Positions 50,346 to 62,893 of a DNA stretch of 64,000 nt are shown in pieces (position 1 is the first letter of the stretch; every line of letters begins with the position of its first letter). Position numbers and translations under genes: made by a program. Under the pieces are notes generated by a model that saw only the letters and a program-made list of their open reading frames with translations, did not search any database and was not told the DNA's origin. Source of the stretch: Burhinus oedicnemus (lineage: Eukaryota > Chordata > Aves > Charadriiformes > Burhinidae); assembly GCA_008921705.1 (NCBI GenBank), contig VFFE01009204.1:1673086-1737085 (forward strand), in the 5' to 3' direction.

Positions 50346-53300
50346 TCCCCTTCTTCTTCTCTGACCTTGGTCTTCCCCCTGCTATTTCACACTTCTTCTA
50401 CCCTCACTCCATGTAGGGAAAATGCTTTTCCCTTTCTGAAATAGGCTTTCCCTGAGGTGCCACCTTCTTGGCTGAGGGGCTCAGCTGTGCCCTGCAGTGG
50501 GTCTATTGGAGCTGGCTGGGTCCAGCATGGGGCCATCCCGTCTTCTCATGGAGGCCACCCCTGCAGCCCCTTCCCCCGAACCTTGCCACCTACACCCAAT
50601 GCAGTCACTCAGGAAACAAGCATCAGCACCCCCAAACCCCCTCCCGTGGTTCTTGCTCTGCCTCTCCAGGGGAGCGCTGACACAGGCAAGGCTAGTGCTT
50701 GCCAGTCCCATACCTACATTGGGGGTTCAAGAAATTGCTTTTCCAGTCTTGTCAATGCAGATCTGTCCAGACGTACCGATACTGGTTTCTTTTTCTTTTA
50801 AACTCACTTGGGAGAGCTGGGACCAAATAAAATCCCAGAGAAAAAACTAAGACTGACTATTTCAGCACTGATTCACCTCTGCTCAATAGTTTTATTGTGC
50901 TTCCTGTATTTTTACAAATCCTGGGGCAAGGTGTTAAACCAGAAAACTATGCTGCAATACAACCCAAATACCTAGGCTTTTCTCCTGAATTATAATAATG
51001 CATACAACTATTCCAAGATGGTGGTTCTCTCAGGAAAAAAATTTAAGTCCTGACCCAGCAGATGTCAAAATGTTGCATAAAGCAACAGCAGAGTAAGTTT
51101 GTCCTCTAAATTGAAGCCTCTGCCTTTCCCACATCTAATAGACTAGCTCATATTTTCTCTCTTTCATATTTTTTTTCTCCCTGTCTTTCAGTTTCAGTGT
51201 TTCTGTTGAAGGACAGGCTGTGAAGGATTCCCAATGACATACCTATCTCTGGCTCTCACAGAAACTGCAACTAAGGTGGGTACCTCTGCGTTTCCCTGGC
51301 ACCTCAGAATCATCAATGGGTGGTGTGTCTCTGCATGATACAATTATCATCCAGTGTAAAATCCTCAAGTTGTGTGTTAGTAACAAGAAGGCCACAAAAT
51401 GCAATCCCGTTTCTGCTTAGGGTATGTCACAGTCTCACAGCTGGCCAGGGTTTGCAGCCGTCATTCTGCGTCTACTTTTGATGATACAAAGCAGACCCTT
51501 CATATTAATTATATTAATATATATCATTCCCTAGAACAATGAAGTCACTTTTCTCTGTACTTTGTCAGGTGCCACGTACATTGTTGTCACACAATCAATA
51601 ATAACATATTTACATTAAATAATAATAGTAAATTAGTAAGTGTTCTGCTCCCTAGGCTTAGGCAGATTTAAGAAACTATGTAATACATGTAGCCCGATAG
51701 GGCTGCTTAGGCTGTTGTTTATTCAACACGTCAGCCAGGTAACGTAGAATCCCAGTAATACTAAATAATACTAAATACTACTTTCACTAAGGACTCCTGC
51801 AAAATTCATTTTCTTGTTTCCAGAGGAATAATCCTAACTGATACTCTTCAGCAACATACCGTTTCCCTGTGGTTACAGAACCTTTACTATCTACCCTAAC
51901 ACTTTGGCTAATGCTGATGATTAAAAGTCACATTTAGGCCCATATAGTTTAGCAAACAGTACCTCTAAGAAAAGTGTGGGATTAGGTATTATGACAGGCA
52001 ATGAGGTATTACTACTTAAAGCTAAAAAGAACTTTATAGAAATTGAAGTGTAGCTTCTCTGAAGGAAGCAAACCATATTTGAGCTTTCGCATTCTGAGGG
52101 CAGATGATGGTGCTGGTTTTGGTTTGCATACCGTGCCAAGGTATGTCAAGCATTTTGAATTTCTGCTTCCTAGTTACGTCCTTAAGTAAGTAGCCTGAGA
52201 ACCTCCTCATAACCCTAACTGTCTCAGGATTTGTTTGATGTTGGTTCAGGTTGCATCATAACTGATCACTTACCTAATCCTCATTATTTCTGAAGTTTTG
52301 AAAAACAACAGAACCTGGGAATAAATATAATTAGTTACTGGGATTAACCAACATCTGTAACATGCTTTTTGTTCTTTGCTTCTGAGGAAATATCTGAAAA
52401 AACACATGCTTACCAAGATTTAATCACAGGATCAACCGGGCTAGCAATTAATTTCACTGTTTTTGAAATGTTTTGCTAAGTACCGAATTCATTCATAAGA
52501 TAAAAATCCTTTGTGCTTTTCAGTAGTCTAAACCAAGGCTGCTAAGAAATGAGAAGTCAGTAATTTTACTATTAGTCTGAGAGTCGCCACAGACATTAAA
52601 CCGTAAATATCTTAAAATTCTTAATAACCTTAACTTTAATCTTCATTCACCGACTATTTCAATGGCACCAGAACTATTTCACCAAAGCAACCGTCCTAAA
52701 AGATTCCATCCTTTACGGCTCAGAAAAAATATAGATATAACATTTTCCATGTACATGCAGTTATTTAATACCTTTACTTTTCTGCCTTGCTATCAAACCT
52801 GATTCAGTCACAATTCAGGGCCTGAAATCATACTGAAGACAACAGGTTGCGTTTTTCAGTGTTTGCAGTCCTTATCTCATACTGGACCAACAGTGAATGA
52901 AAAGCAGCCTGGGACGGCAAAGTGAGAATTCTGGTCTTTGACAAAACACTTCATTTAAACAAATAGGTGAATATTCCAGCTTGCCCTTTGAAAGAGTGAT
53001 GTTTGTACCTAGGGAATATTTATGAAATACCATTTGGGACTATTAGTATCAAATTACAGAGGAGTTCCCATTTAAATGGTATTTTGTAATAAGAGGAAAT
53101 AAAGATATGTTAAATATAAGCATACTGTGGGAATATAAATTGCTTTCCAACAACAAAAAAAAAAAAGGCAAAATGATGAACCTTTTCCCAATATCTTTGC
53201 ATTATTTGTTGCAAAAACATATGTGACCAGCATAATGGCTATATAAAAATAACAGGCTGCTCAAAAAAAAAAAGTCTAGAGAAAACAGCATGTGGTGGTT

Positions 53301-53551
53301 TTATTTAGTGTGGCTTTTAAGTTTCAGGGAAACAGATCAATACAAGTGATCAGGAGTGAATGCTAAAAGAACTTGACCCCATAAAAGAAATTCTGCATGC
53401 TCTTTATTGCTAAGAAGGACACAGCAAGAGGAGAAGGTGAAACTAGACATAGATGAAAACACGAGTTTCTAGCGGCTTGGTTTTTGTTCAAATTTTGCTT
53501 TAATTTTTTCTGATCTACGTTTTTTCCCCAGTTGCGACAAGCCACGGTCAG

Positions 53552-53620
53552 CAGGGAGAGAGGGAGGGAACGAGGGACGGAAGGGAGTGGAGGGAAGAAA
53601 AAAGAAAGAGAAAAGAAGAG
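53552..53620 (+). repeat. Polypurine tract (GA-rich)
   Basis: About 69 bp are nearly all A and G on the plus strand, built of GGGA, GAGA and AAAG units with only three pyrimidine interruptions. Such tracts can adopt triplex (H-DNA) structure. It may have begun as a (GGAA)n microsatellite. Confidence 0.8.
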
Positions 53621-56600
53621 TCTTTGTCAGCACTGGTCAAAACCAAATGTCTGTCTTTGACCATTTCAGGATCTTGAGTTTTTGTATCCTCAAGTAAGTC
53701 AGGGTACTGGTTGTGCTGTGTGGAATATCTTTAGGGATATGTAAATGAAAGAAATACCTTGTAAAGAACAGCGTTGTAATGTAAAACACTAAGCTAGGTA
53801 ACTCGAGGATACTAATGAAAAACACTATGTGCCTAATCTTGATTTACTCTTCCGATTTTCCTTTTTTAAGACTAAGATCTATTCTAAAGATAACAAAAAA
53901 CTAAAGAAACCACAGTGCAGATGGAGGTTCCTGATTTTTGTAAACAGGTGCACCTTGCATCCTTATTCTGATGCACAGATGCTCAGATCATAAAGGAAAA
54001 GTTAAAAAAACAAGAAAAAGATGCAAGCAAAACTATTATTACTTGACGTTTTTTCCATTTCTGGTAGAGCCCTGATTTCCCTCCTTTCAGGTCTCCATTT
54101 CAGCTCTCCCTCTTTCCTGGCTGCATCACTGTATCTGTCACGTCCAGGATATTTCTGCAAGGACTCCACAACAACTGCATTACAACCCCACTTCTGCAGC
54201 ATATCACGTGGACATTTTGGAGCTAGTGGCACAGAGTAGAGAAGATGCAAGACGGCTTGTACCTTGTAGCTTAAGAAGAAGGAGATGGGCTGTAACCACC
54301 CGCTGTGACATGCAGCGGAGCAGCAAGCTGAAGGCTTTCTTGTTATTTCCAATTGAAACGCAGTAATCTTCTGTTCTGATTTCACCAGAATAAGAGGAAG
54401 AAACAAGAAAATATCAGCCTTCAGAAAATTCTCACACCATTCTCTGGATGTTTTTACCGACCAAAGTCCAGCAACTTTTCAGACAGATGGGTCTTTCCCC
54501 TGCCCTTCACTCCTTCCAGCATCATACAGAAAGTTAACATGGTGCTTAGCAACAACCAGCAGCTTCTGGAAATCTCAGCATTTACTATGGAGATTAAAAC
54601 TGCATGATTTCAGGGATAGGTGGTTTAATCCTCTGTGATCAAAATAACCCTATTCTGGGGTGGGGAGAAAGGATATCCTTTAGCATTTATTATCAAATAC
54701 AGTTGTCGTCCCCCCCCCCCCAAATAGTTAGCAATTTTAATTCTGTTACACGGTAAAAATAAATACATAAAAAACCCACAGAGTTTGAACTTTGGCTCTC
54801 AAAGAACAAAAATATTTCCTTCTTTGCTAATAGACTTAATTTATTAATACATTTTGATTAGATGTACTATTTCTTTGTGGAAAGCTTTTTGGCAGTGCAT
54901 AACCAGATGCTCAGTAATATTCCTTGGACAAGCTTGACTCCCACATGTGCCTTTCCTCATGCATTTTTTGCAAGGCAATTATCATCCATTCGTCAAATGA
55001 CCGTCTCATGGAACACCTGAAGTCTCTCCATTCCCCACTTCAGATGCCGTTTTTCCTCCTGCCCTCCTCCTCATTTCAGTGGATTTTAGCGATAGAAAGA
55101 AGGAGTACATCTCCTTCTTTTGGCTCACCTTTTCCTGACTCTTTCCTGAGACGGTCAGACACTTCCCCACACTGTGGGTATTTCTAAACCAGAATTTCCA
55201 CCTTGTTCAGCAGCAGCCAGAAATTGAGTGAGGCAGAAGAAAGCCAAGAGCTGCCGTACTATACACATCTTCCTGTTGTCAGAAGGAACGTTCAGGACAT
55301 GTCCTGGGGTGCCAGCAGAAAAAATTGTACAGGAAGCAGATGTGGAAGTAATGACACCTTAACACATTTCAAATGCCTTGTTTCTGGTTAAAACTACCCA
55401 TTAAAATTAAAAAAAATAATAAAAAAATAAAAACCTAATCATGGCCTAGCCTCAATAAAATACTGAATGAACTTGTAAAACTAATAAACTTTGTCTCTAC
55501 CATAGTTGATCTCCTAACATGCTTATGCTGTTGAACACCAACTGTACAGCTCGTAACCAAAAAGGTCTCTTCAGGTTGACAACATGGCACTGCTTTCTTG
55601 CAGCACTCCTCCAACATGCAATAGGTCCAAGCACAACTTGGTTTTGTCAGGCACCTTTTCAGGACCATTCTAACTCAGATGTCCAGCTCAGTAATAAAAT
55701 TTCAAGTTTCTATGGACAATGTTTAAAAAGGCCTATCTCCAGCCTTCTAAACTTCTTTACTCCTGGAGCATCCGGCAGCTGTCATTTCCCTCCTGGGTAA
55801 GTTTTCTTCACTGACTTGAGCATCTCCCTACCCCGATTCCCTTTTATTGCAGTAAGAACAAGACATTGACTGAACTTGCAAGCACTTTACTCAACAGATG
55901 TTGATGGGAATTATCATAGGTCTTCCAGACTGGTCCAGCTTATACTGTTAATCTCTATTTTATCCTGTCCCTTTCCCTGTACTCATCTCACTTCTTATTT
56001 ATTTCCTGGTTTGTTCTCTTCAGTTCATGTAGCTAAGTATCAGCATATATCCTGATTTCTCTCTTTTCTTTGTTGAATTAATATATGTACCATATCTTTG
56101 GTACACATCTGTAAATATCTGTGAGTGTATTTTTCTTGTGTTGTCCCACTGTCTAAGACTACAGAATTCTTATCCTTGACTGGGATTAATAACCAGAATC
56201 ACGTGAAGGAGCACATACAACCAGCTTCCACCTCAGTCAATAAATAACCCTTTATATTTTTCTTAATTATGGTCAGCCAACGTGTGAGTGACAACTTCCT
56301 GTGCCCTTGCACACCTTTTAGATCACCCTTCTAAGAAGAGATTTGAAAACATCGGTCCCATATCTAAATATAAAGTGAAAGATGTCAGCTCTATAAATTA
56401 ATTCAGGAAGACAGAATAGAAAGAGTATTTATATGTAAGGATGAGAGAAAAAAATCTATGTGCATCAGGCTAAAGTAAGACAGATAGACAATTGGATATC
56501 TGCATGTTTCTACACTGGAAACATCTGCTGGCTCTTATTGCTGCTTCTCTCCTCTTTTCTTTCCAGCCCTCTTTGTTGAATGTAAATGCTTTTTTCCTAT

Positions 56601-56921
56601 TATTATCTTTCATCTTTGATTACTAGCTTGTAAAATAATAAACGGAAAGGAAAACGGAAAAATTGCCTCCTTTAGCCTCACCAGATCTGGAATTCCATGG
56701 CTAAGGTCCAACTCGATGCTTAACGTTTTAAATTTTTATTTTTAATAATATTCATACTATACAGGGGCTTGCTCATTAGACAGGCCGGTATTACTGTAGC
56801 TCTATTTATAGCCAACAGCTAGCTCCACCTAGTGTCGTCTTAATTCATCAACAAAACAGAAAGCTAAACCCAAATACTATAGATGAAACAGAAGCAAACT
56901 ATAAAATCACTTGTCAGCTGG

Positions 56922-56964
56922 GTGATGCCAACAGACAGCATGCAGTTACAATTACCGGCATCAC
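56922..56964. repeat. 8-bp inverted repeat spanning 27 bases
   Basis: GTGATGCC and GGCATCAC are exact reverse complements around a 27-base spacer that contains GCATGC. The stem does not continue outward, so it is not a pre-miRNA. Paired protein sites in opposite orientation are one possibility; chance is another. Confidence 0.5.
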
Positions 56965-59743
56965 AAAGAGAAGACCATTTTAAGTAACTACTGTATGATG
57001 ATAGCCAGCCAGCACTCTTGAGATAAGGAGCGACTGGCAGCTTCAGGTGTATAAATATAATACATGCAATATAAAACAGTTTTACTGCTACCCTAAAAAG
57101 TTGAATGGCACTTAAGCTGTTTATATGGGTTATTCTCTCTATGGTTTCATTATCATCAACCAGAACAGATCATTGTTAAGTTTAACAGAACTTCACTGAA
57201 ATAGAGTAACAGTAATATTTTTTTATTGTCATCAAAACTACAGAACTATTTTTGGCTACACAAACCCCATAGTGATCCTGTCCATTAATAAGTACATCTC
57301 CCCTCCCAGCAGTTACAAAATAATTTAAAATGTGTCTCAGAGATGATCAAAGCAGGGAAATGCTCAAACTAGCTAACAGTATATCAGCTTTACTGATCTT
57401 TACCTTCAAACTTTCTAGAGGCTGGTTCACTGCTGTGTATCTAGAAACATCTATCTTCCTAGAACTGTTACAGCTTTAGTCAGCAACATTTAGTGTTTGT
57501 CTGATCCTCTTTTGACAAGACTACACAGAGCACCGCCAGCAAAGTCATTTAAAATAAAGTCAGAAAAGTGAATATCCAGTATGACAGGAGATTTCTTGAT
57601 CATCACCTTGGAAAAAATGATAGACCTGATGAAGAAGGGAGTTGACATTGAAAGAAAGCATTTTGTAAGGCAAAACAATCCAAATAATTTAACATAATCA
57701 TATCCTGCGAGCTATCAAGCAGTGTTTGAATGTTTGTTGGACCTCTGAAGAGGAAGGAAAGAGATGTCCTGCCTCACATTTAGAAAACACCACTTTTACT
57801 TCTTCGATCCAGGGCAACCCACTCCGATAGAGCTGACGTCTGTTTTAAACCTGTTCAAATCACCTGTTTGGAGCTGCTCAGCGGTTTCACCCTAGTGGTG
57901 ATAAAATATATTTCAATATGTACAGTATACACTTAATGACTGCTCACTGTGACAGAAAGGGAGTCTATAGGTTGCAGGGTGGGGGGTGGAAGACGGACAG
58001 GAGGAAGGAACATATATTAAGATAATACATACAGCACAGCATGCACCTTTAAATTTTTCTCAAACTTTCTCAAAATAGTCAGTGGAAAGTTATGCTTGTG
58101 ACTCATCTACTTTAAAGTATTCACAGCTAAATTCAATGATTATATGAAAACCTCACTGCAACACAGAATACGAATTTAATAAAAAGCACATGAAAATATT
58201 CTCTGATCTTTCAAAAATAAGAGAATACTCCAGTTTTCAATAATTTAGCAGTTACTGTCATTTCTCATTAACAGCTTTCAAAATCCTATCTGAAACAAGC
58301 TGATACAGAGAAATTAAGAGCAGTAATCAAGCGAGAAATGATAGACCAGCTGGGTAGGCATCAAGTTGGCAAAACGTGAATACAGTTCAATAGCTGAAAC
58401 AGATGCTGGAGTTGTTGAGAAACCCTGCCGGAGATATTGATGTATTTTCTTTATATAATACCAAACGACGGAATAAATCTCAAGAGCTAAAAACTGATGG
58501 AGAATAAAACCTGTCGGAAAAACTAACTATAAAGGAGAGACCTGCAATAATGTCTTTTCCTTATACCAAAAACATTCAGTACATGCATCTTCACCTCCTC
58601 GGGATTCCTGAATATGCCAATACACCAGTCAGAGCTTGCTAGTGAATCAGAGGGAGCATTTCCCAGTCTTGTTTCACATTTGTTTGTTTCTATCTACCTG
58701 AGGCGTCACAGACTTAGAAAATACTTTATTCTTCAGCCTCATCCTAACACAACACTCTCTTTCAAGCAAGCGATTCCCCGAGCTTGGAGGCGAGCAGGAA
58801 AGAAAGGGTAACACAAGCATAAATGAAGCTGCAAAATCCATTTTGCACAAGGAATCTTGTTTTCAGAGTTTCAAGACCTCAGCAACAAATCCTCTGCCAT
58901 CAGCGGCAGCTCGTTCTAGCATATGCTTTGTCATGGTCAGTTTCTAATTACATTCATAATGATGCAATAGCTTTGATAATCCTACCTTCCATGCCAGCTG
59001 CTTTTCTTGTCACTCCATCATGCCAATAAGTTGGCTGCCGTAACAAATCAAGATAGTGCAAAACAGCATCTTTCCCCTGCATCTGTCATCTTCCTGAAAG
59101 CATTCTATTACTGCCGACTGCTGGGAACCAGAAAGTCTATTTGAATTCCAGCAGCTCCCCTTTCGCATGATTCAAGTTAGGTTAGGTGGGCATGCCTAAC
59201 ATGATTCTCTCCATCATTTATTATGCAGCTGCTACACTGTCGGTGTGGTAACCACTCTGACTTTATCTGATACGTCAGTCTTGCAAACCTCTACCTCCGT
59301 GCAAACACAGGAGCCACAGAAGCATCTTGCATTTAATGAGCATTCTCCCTGCTTAAAGAGAGTGCATCTGCAAATCTGTTTCAAATCCTGCTGCTCGCAT
59401 TGTCCTCTAAGGCTGATGCAAATGTTTGAAGATTTTTATTTTTTTTTTTATTCTTGCATTTCCTCTCCTCAGAAAGCACGGTTCTTCATGCACGCTTGAA
59501 TTATTCACACTTCAGCTAAACGTTTGCTGATTTGTGTCCAACCAAACAGCACCTTCCTGTTGAAACTCTGCTCGAAAGCTACTTCTGAATAACAGTGCTG
59601 TGCATTCAGGCTCTTAACTCTGTTTCATTTTAAACATGGCTTTTATAGCTACACCTCAACAAATGCAGTTAGCTCTTTTCATGCAATGAATGGCTGTCTA
59701 ATGAGGGAACGGTACATTTTTAAGCAATTTATCTAGGTCTACC

Positions 59744-60180
59744 TGTAGGTGACTTCTGCTTTTTGTGCTTTATACGTTTTAGCAGTAAGTAGATAGCTCT
59801 GTTAAAGCATCCTGATATTCTTAAAGTGGTAAGAACATCACCATAAGCTTTTTTTTTGCCAGCCTGTGGAGGACACTTAAATGACAGAGTTTGCTTAACT
59901 GCTTCTGAGTAACATGAATTAAAGGGATAGGATTGTTTTGTTGTCTTTCTATTTCTATTTTCTGTTGGGGTGGGGGAAAAACATGCTTGCGTCAGTGATT
60001 TCAAAAGAATATTAATAGAAATTGACATATACACATCAATCATCCTCCACGTTAAATTAGCTGCGTCGCCTCCCACCACTTCTGCTTGCAGTTCAGGGCC
60101 AAGGCATTTAATCGTTAATGTGTCTGCTTGCTCATAAGCTGAATAAACATCCCCAACCCCACACGGGAAAGTTTGAATAC
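59744..60180 (-). other. Possible exon, unsupported by homology
   Basis: A minus-strand reading frame is open for 163 codons (60217 to 59729). Its upstream part contains a strong-looking 3' splice site: on the minus strand TTCCTTTTTTTCTCTCTCAG ends at 60181, with an AACTAAC branch-like sequence about 55 bases further upstream (60241-60235). A weaker donor, CTACAG then GTAGAC, follows at 59744. Between them the frame stays open for about 437 bases. The peptide (for example VYSAYEQADTLTIKCLG) matches no family I know, and splice-like signals are common by chance. It may be a conserved non-coding element, or nothing. Confidence 0.2.
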
Positions 60181-60611
60181 CTGAGAGAGAAAAAAAGGAA
60201 CATTTTAACATGTGCAACTGCCTGGCTAAAACCTGTTAGTTAAGTGAAACAGTGACAGAGAGCAGGGACTATGGCTGGAGTAATACCTCCTTCCTCAGCC
60301 TTTGCACAATGGCAAAGGGGGAAGGGGAAAGGGCACAGTCTCCTGGGAAGAGCTTTCCCTTGCAGCGGTGGCCAGCTCAGCATCACTCACCAGTTCTCAT
60401 ATTCCCGGCTCAAAAGGCTCATAGGGTTTTACTTAAGCCTCACTTCTTCACTCAGATAAGATGTGTTGAACTTCTCCATGGTTTGCAACCCCCCACCCCC
60501 ACGCCAACGGTCCCTTCCTGCCCCACAATTTCCTAGTCTCAGTTAAGTTCCTGAACCTCTTGGCTATGAAAAAAAGTGTGAAAACATAAGCTTCGGGGAG
60601 ATCTAAGCCAT

Positions 60612-60656
60612 AGAAAGTGAAGGGGAGGGGGGGAAGAGGGAAAAAAGGTAAGAGAA
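60612..60656 (+). repeat. Purine-rich tract with G-quadruplex motif
   Basis: GAAGGGGAGGGGGGGAAGAG followed by GG contains four G-runs if the run of seven is split (60622-60640), a valid quadruplex pattern. It lies some 90 bp left of the CpG island, an arrangement often seen near promoters. Confidence 0.65.
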
Positions 60657-60710
60657 TCTCCTTCTTTGAAAAAATAAAAATAAAGAAATCAGGACATCTG
60701 ATAGCTTCCC

Positions 60711-60930
60711 CGAGGCCTCCCGCAGGGGTGTTACCAGTGGGTGTGACTGCAGGGCACGTCCCTCATTGCCCCCCACAAGCCCCAGCCCAGGGGCTAGAGG
60801 CAGGGTCGCAGGGTCCCCGGACCCCGGGCCGAGCGGTGGGCACGCCGCCCGGGCAAACACCCGCCGAGGGGCAGGTGCGGGAGCAGGCTGGCGCCGGGGG
60901 TGCCGAGCGCGGGAGAGCTCCCAGCTCTGC
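60711..60930. promoter_or_regulatory. Short dense CpG island, candidate promoter
   Basis: By hand count, 60801-60920 is about 81% G+C and contains 16 CpGs, giving an observed/expected ratio near 0.8. The rest of the window is AT-rich and CpG-poor. Several GCCCGGGC-like and CCGCCG stretches occur. No coding frame is believable here, since long frames are open on both strands simply because stops are rare. It could be the promoter of an unannotated transcript, a regulatory CpG island or a GC-rich repeat insertion. Its length (about 200 bp) is at the lower limit of island definitions. Confidence 0.5.
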
Positions 60931-61874
60931 TGGGAGGGATCTGACTCCCTGCTCTCACCCACATCTAAATGGCACAGCTGACACCTGAATGAGCTAACAT
61001 AGCATGGCGTGGTTTATATTTGATACTGTATTTATTCCTAGCATGCTGCCAGAAAATGCCTTTTTAGAGATTTCATGTAAATAAAGTAGAATTACTACAT
61101 CTGTTCCTCTGTCTGTAGCAGCACATATCAACAAGCTAATTTTGCATTCAAGGCAACAGAGGCAGTCCTATCGTATAGTTGCAAAGTGCACAACTATAAA
61201 GTGCCTATCTGAAAATACTGTCAGCTCCTTTTTGTTCACAGTTCAAGTCATTTCTGAAGTGAAACAAACCAGACAGTAAATGAGGACTGACTTTGAAGTC
61301 CCCATAAATTCAAAGTACATAAAAGGATATACTTCATATTTCATACTTTTAGCTGCATTATGATTTTTTAAACCACAGACATAGCAACAAGGAATTTACA
61401 TGATATTTCACAAAAGATGAGTTTGAGTTCATAGCTCATATAGCCTCTAGTTGCAGGGAAAACCTAAAGTACCCCAAAACTCACCATAGGCTTGATTTCT
61501 AGTTCAGTGAATTTTGAACTGTGCAAGATTATAGATGGAAATATCCAGAAAATTATTTCACGTGTTAATAAGCCAAATAATACTGGTCAGAGAATGGGAG
61601 CATCTGATACAGCATAAATATACATTAGCAGAATCCTACCCCACCCAGATACCTCAGAAAGAAGTACAAAAAGGGGGAAATAGTCAAAAGGGGGGAAAAA
61701 AGAAAAAGGGAATTATGGAAAATATTACCAGAGAGACAAGCATGGCATTACAAGGAGGGTCCACTGGAGTTTATCATTCAGTATTACCGCCCTTCAGCAC
61801 AGCATACAGCAGATGCAATGTTGTTTAGCCACACAGACTATTTCCATTCAGATCAGGGCAATGGGAAGTAGCCA

Positions 61875-61904
61875 TTTTTGCCCTGGGCAAAAAATTAATT
61901 TTTT
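61875..61904. promoter_or_regulatory. Two overlapping perfect palindromes
   Basis: TTTTTGCCC and GGGCAAAAA (61875-61893) are exact reverse complements around one T. The core GCCCTGGGC fits the GCC-N3-GGC pattern bound by TFAP2 factors (established motif). Overlapping it, AAAAAATTAATTTTTT (61889-61904) is a 16-bp perfect palindrome with a TTAA/TAATT homeodomain-like centre. Function is inferred only. Confidence 0.4.
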
Positions 61905-62878
61905 TAAAATTATTTTTTGGGGAGGAGAAGGGACCTGTAATATACCAGTTTTGGCATCTTCTGTGTACACTAGCTGTATAGAAAAACAGCCCAGAGACTA
62001 ATGGAGAATCTGGGAGGAGAAACTAGTATCAGTCATTCTGTCCACATGCTAATAGGCCAGATTAATAGCTGGCTTTGGTCTCTAGTTTTTCTGCATTTTT
62101 CTGAGAAAACAACAGCCTTGGTTTCTGCTTATTGTAACTGGATTCAGCATCTGCATAGATATAATTATAGTAACCCACCCATATGGAATGAATTGTTTTA
62201 GAGAGAAAGCTCCACGGGTATCGCTCCCAGACTCTACAATAACACAAATACATAATTTTTTTGTCTTATAGAGAACTGTCCTCAGTCTGGAAAAAGCAGA
62301 AATAAATGACAAGTGGAAAAGCACTCATCAAGTGATATTCTACTTTTTACAGTGTTGAACTCAGTAAGCAAAGAAACTCCAGTCTATTTGAGTGACAATG
62401 GCATGAGAAAGGAAGGAAGCCCATCTCTCTTCCTATTCCACCTACAGCTTATAGCAAAGACATGTCTATTCATTTCAATTGCTTCACTGCTATTAGAGCG
62501 ACTAATTAGCTTATTCAGTGTGCTTGAATTTGATTATGGTGGTGTGTGCATATTACAGCTATAACTAAGATATAACGTAGAATCTCTTCTGGCTGCCATT
62601 TCTTTTTTCCTTTTTGTTTTCCTCTTTGGAAGTACTAGTGACTCCAACAAAGTCAGCGTAGATAATGGATCACTGAAAAAAAATGCAGCAAGCAGGTTGG
62701 CCTTGACCTTTAACCCTACATGATGCTCTACATGATGCGCTCTCTCTGGTATGCAAAAATGAATGCTGATTTTACCTAGCAAAAAAAGTATGCCTCCTGA
62801 AGAAAGTTAATTTCTCTTCCCTTTTCTCTGCCTCCCATTCTTCTTAGACACTTCGTCCCTCCCCCCATAAACAAATAA

Positions 62879-62893
62879 TTCAATCAATCAATC
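62879..62893. repeat. (AATC)n microsatellite
   Basis: Nearly four AATC units in a row, following an AT-rich stretch. Confidence 0.8.

Larger units (their letters stand above)
49728..50603 (-). mobile_element. Solo LTR of an avian endogenous retrovirus
   Basis: An 876-bp unit begins TGTGGTGGG at 49728 and ends ACCCAATGCA at 50603, giving TG...CA termini. The host bases before it are CTCAC and after it GTCAC, a 5-bp target duplication with one mismatch (TCAC exact). The sequence matches an LTR that I know from bird genomes in reverse orientation: on the minus strand it opens TGCATTGGG and has AATAAATTAAATTAATTTTC, then a region rich in GGGGGAG, and closes with CCCACCACA. No gag, pol or env lies beside it, so recombination between two LTRs has removed the provirus. 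Age is moderate, as the termini and the duplication are still readable. Confidence 0.85.
50604..59743. other. Single-copy AT-rich DNA, no gene seen
   Basis: There are frequent stops in all frames. The longest open frame, 134 codons at 54002-54406 minus, has no recognisable domain and overlaps another on the plus strand. Simple runs include 12 A at 53155-53166 and 12 C at 54710-54721. A polypurine tract and an inverted repeat are listed separately. Part of 58.5-59.5 kb is repeat-free and contains an ATGCAAAT octamer (59416-59423), but no exon. Confidence 0.6.

Noticed and set aside
60603..60988. Overlapping 119-123 codon frames across the CpG island
   Set aside because: They are open on both strands because the DNA is about 80% GC; the peptides are low-complexity Pro/Gly/Ala/Arg.
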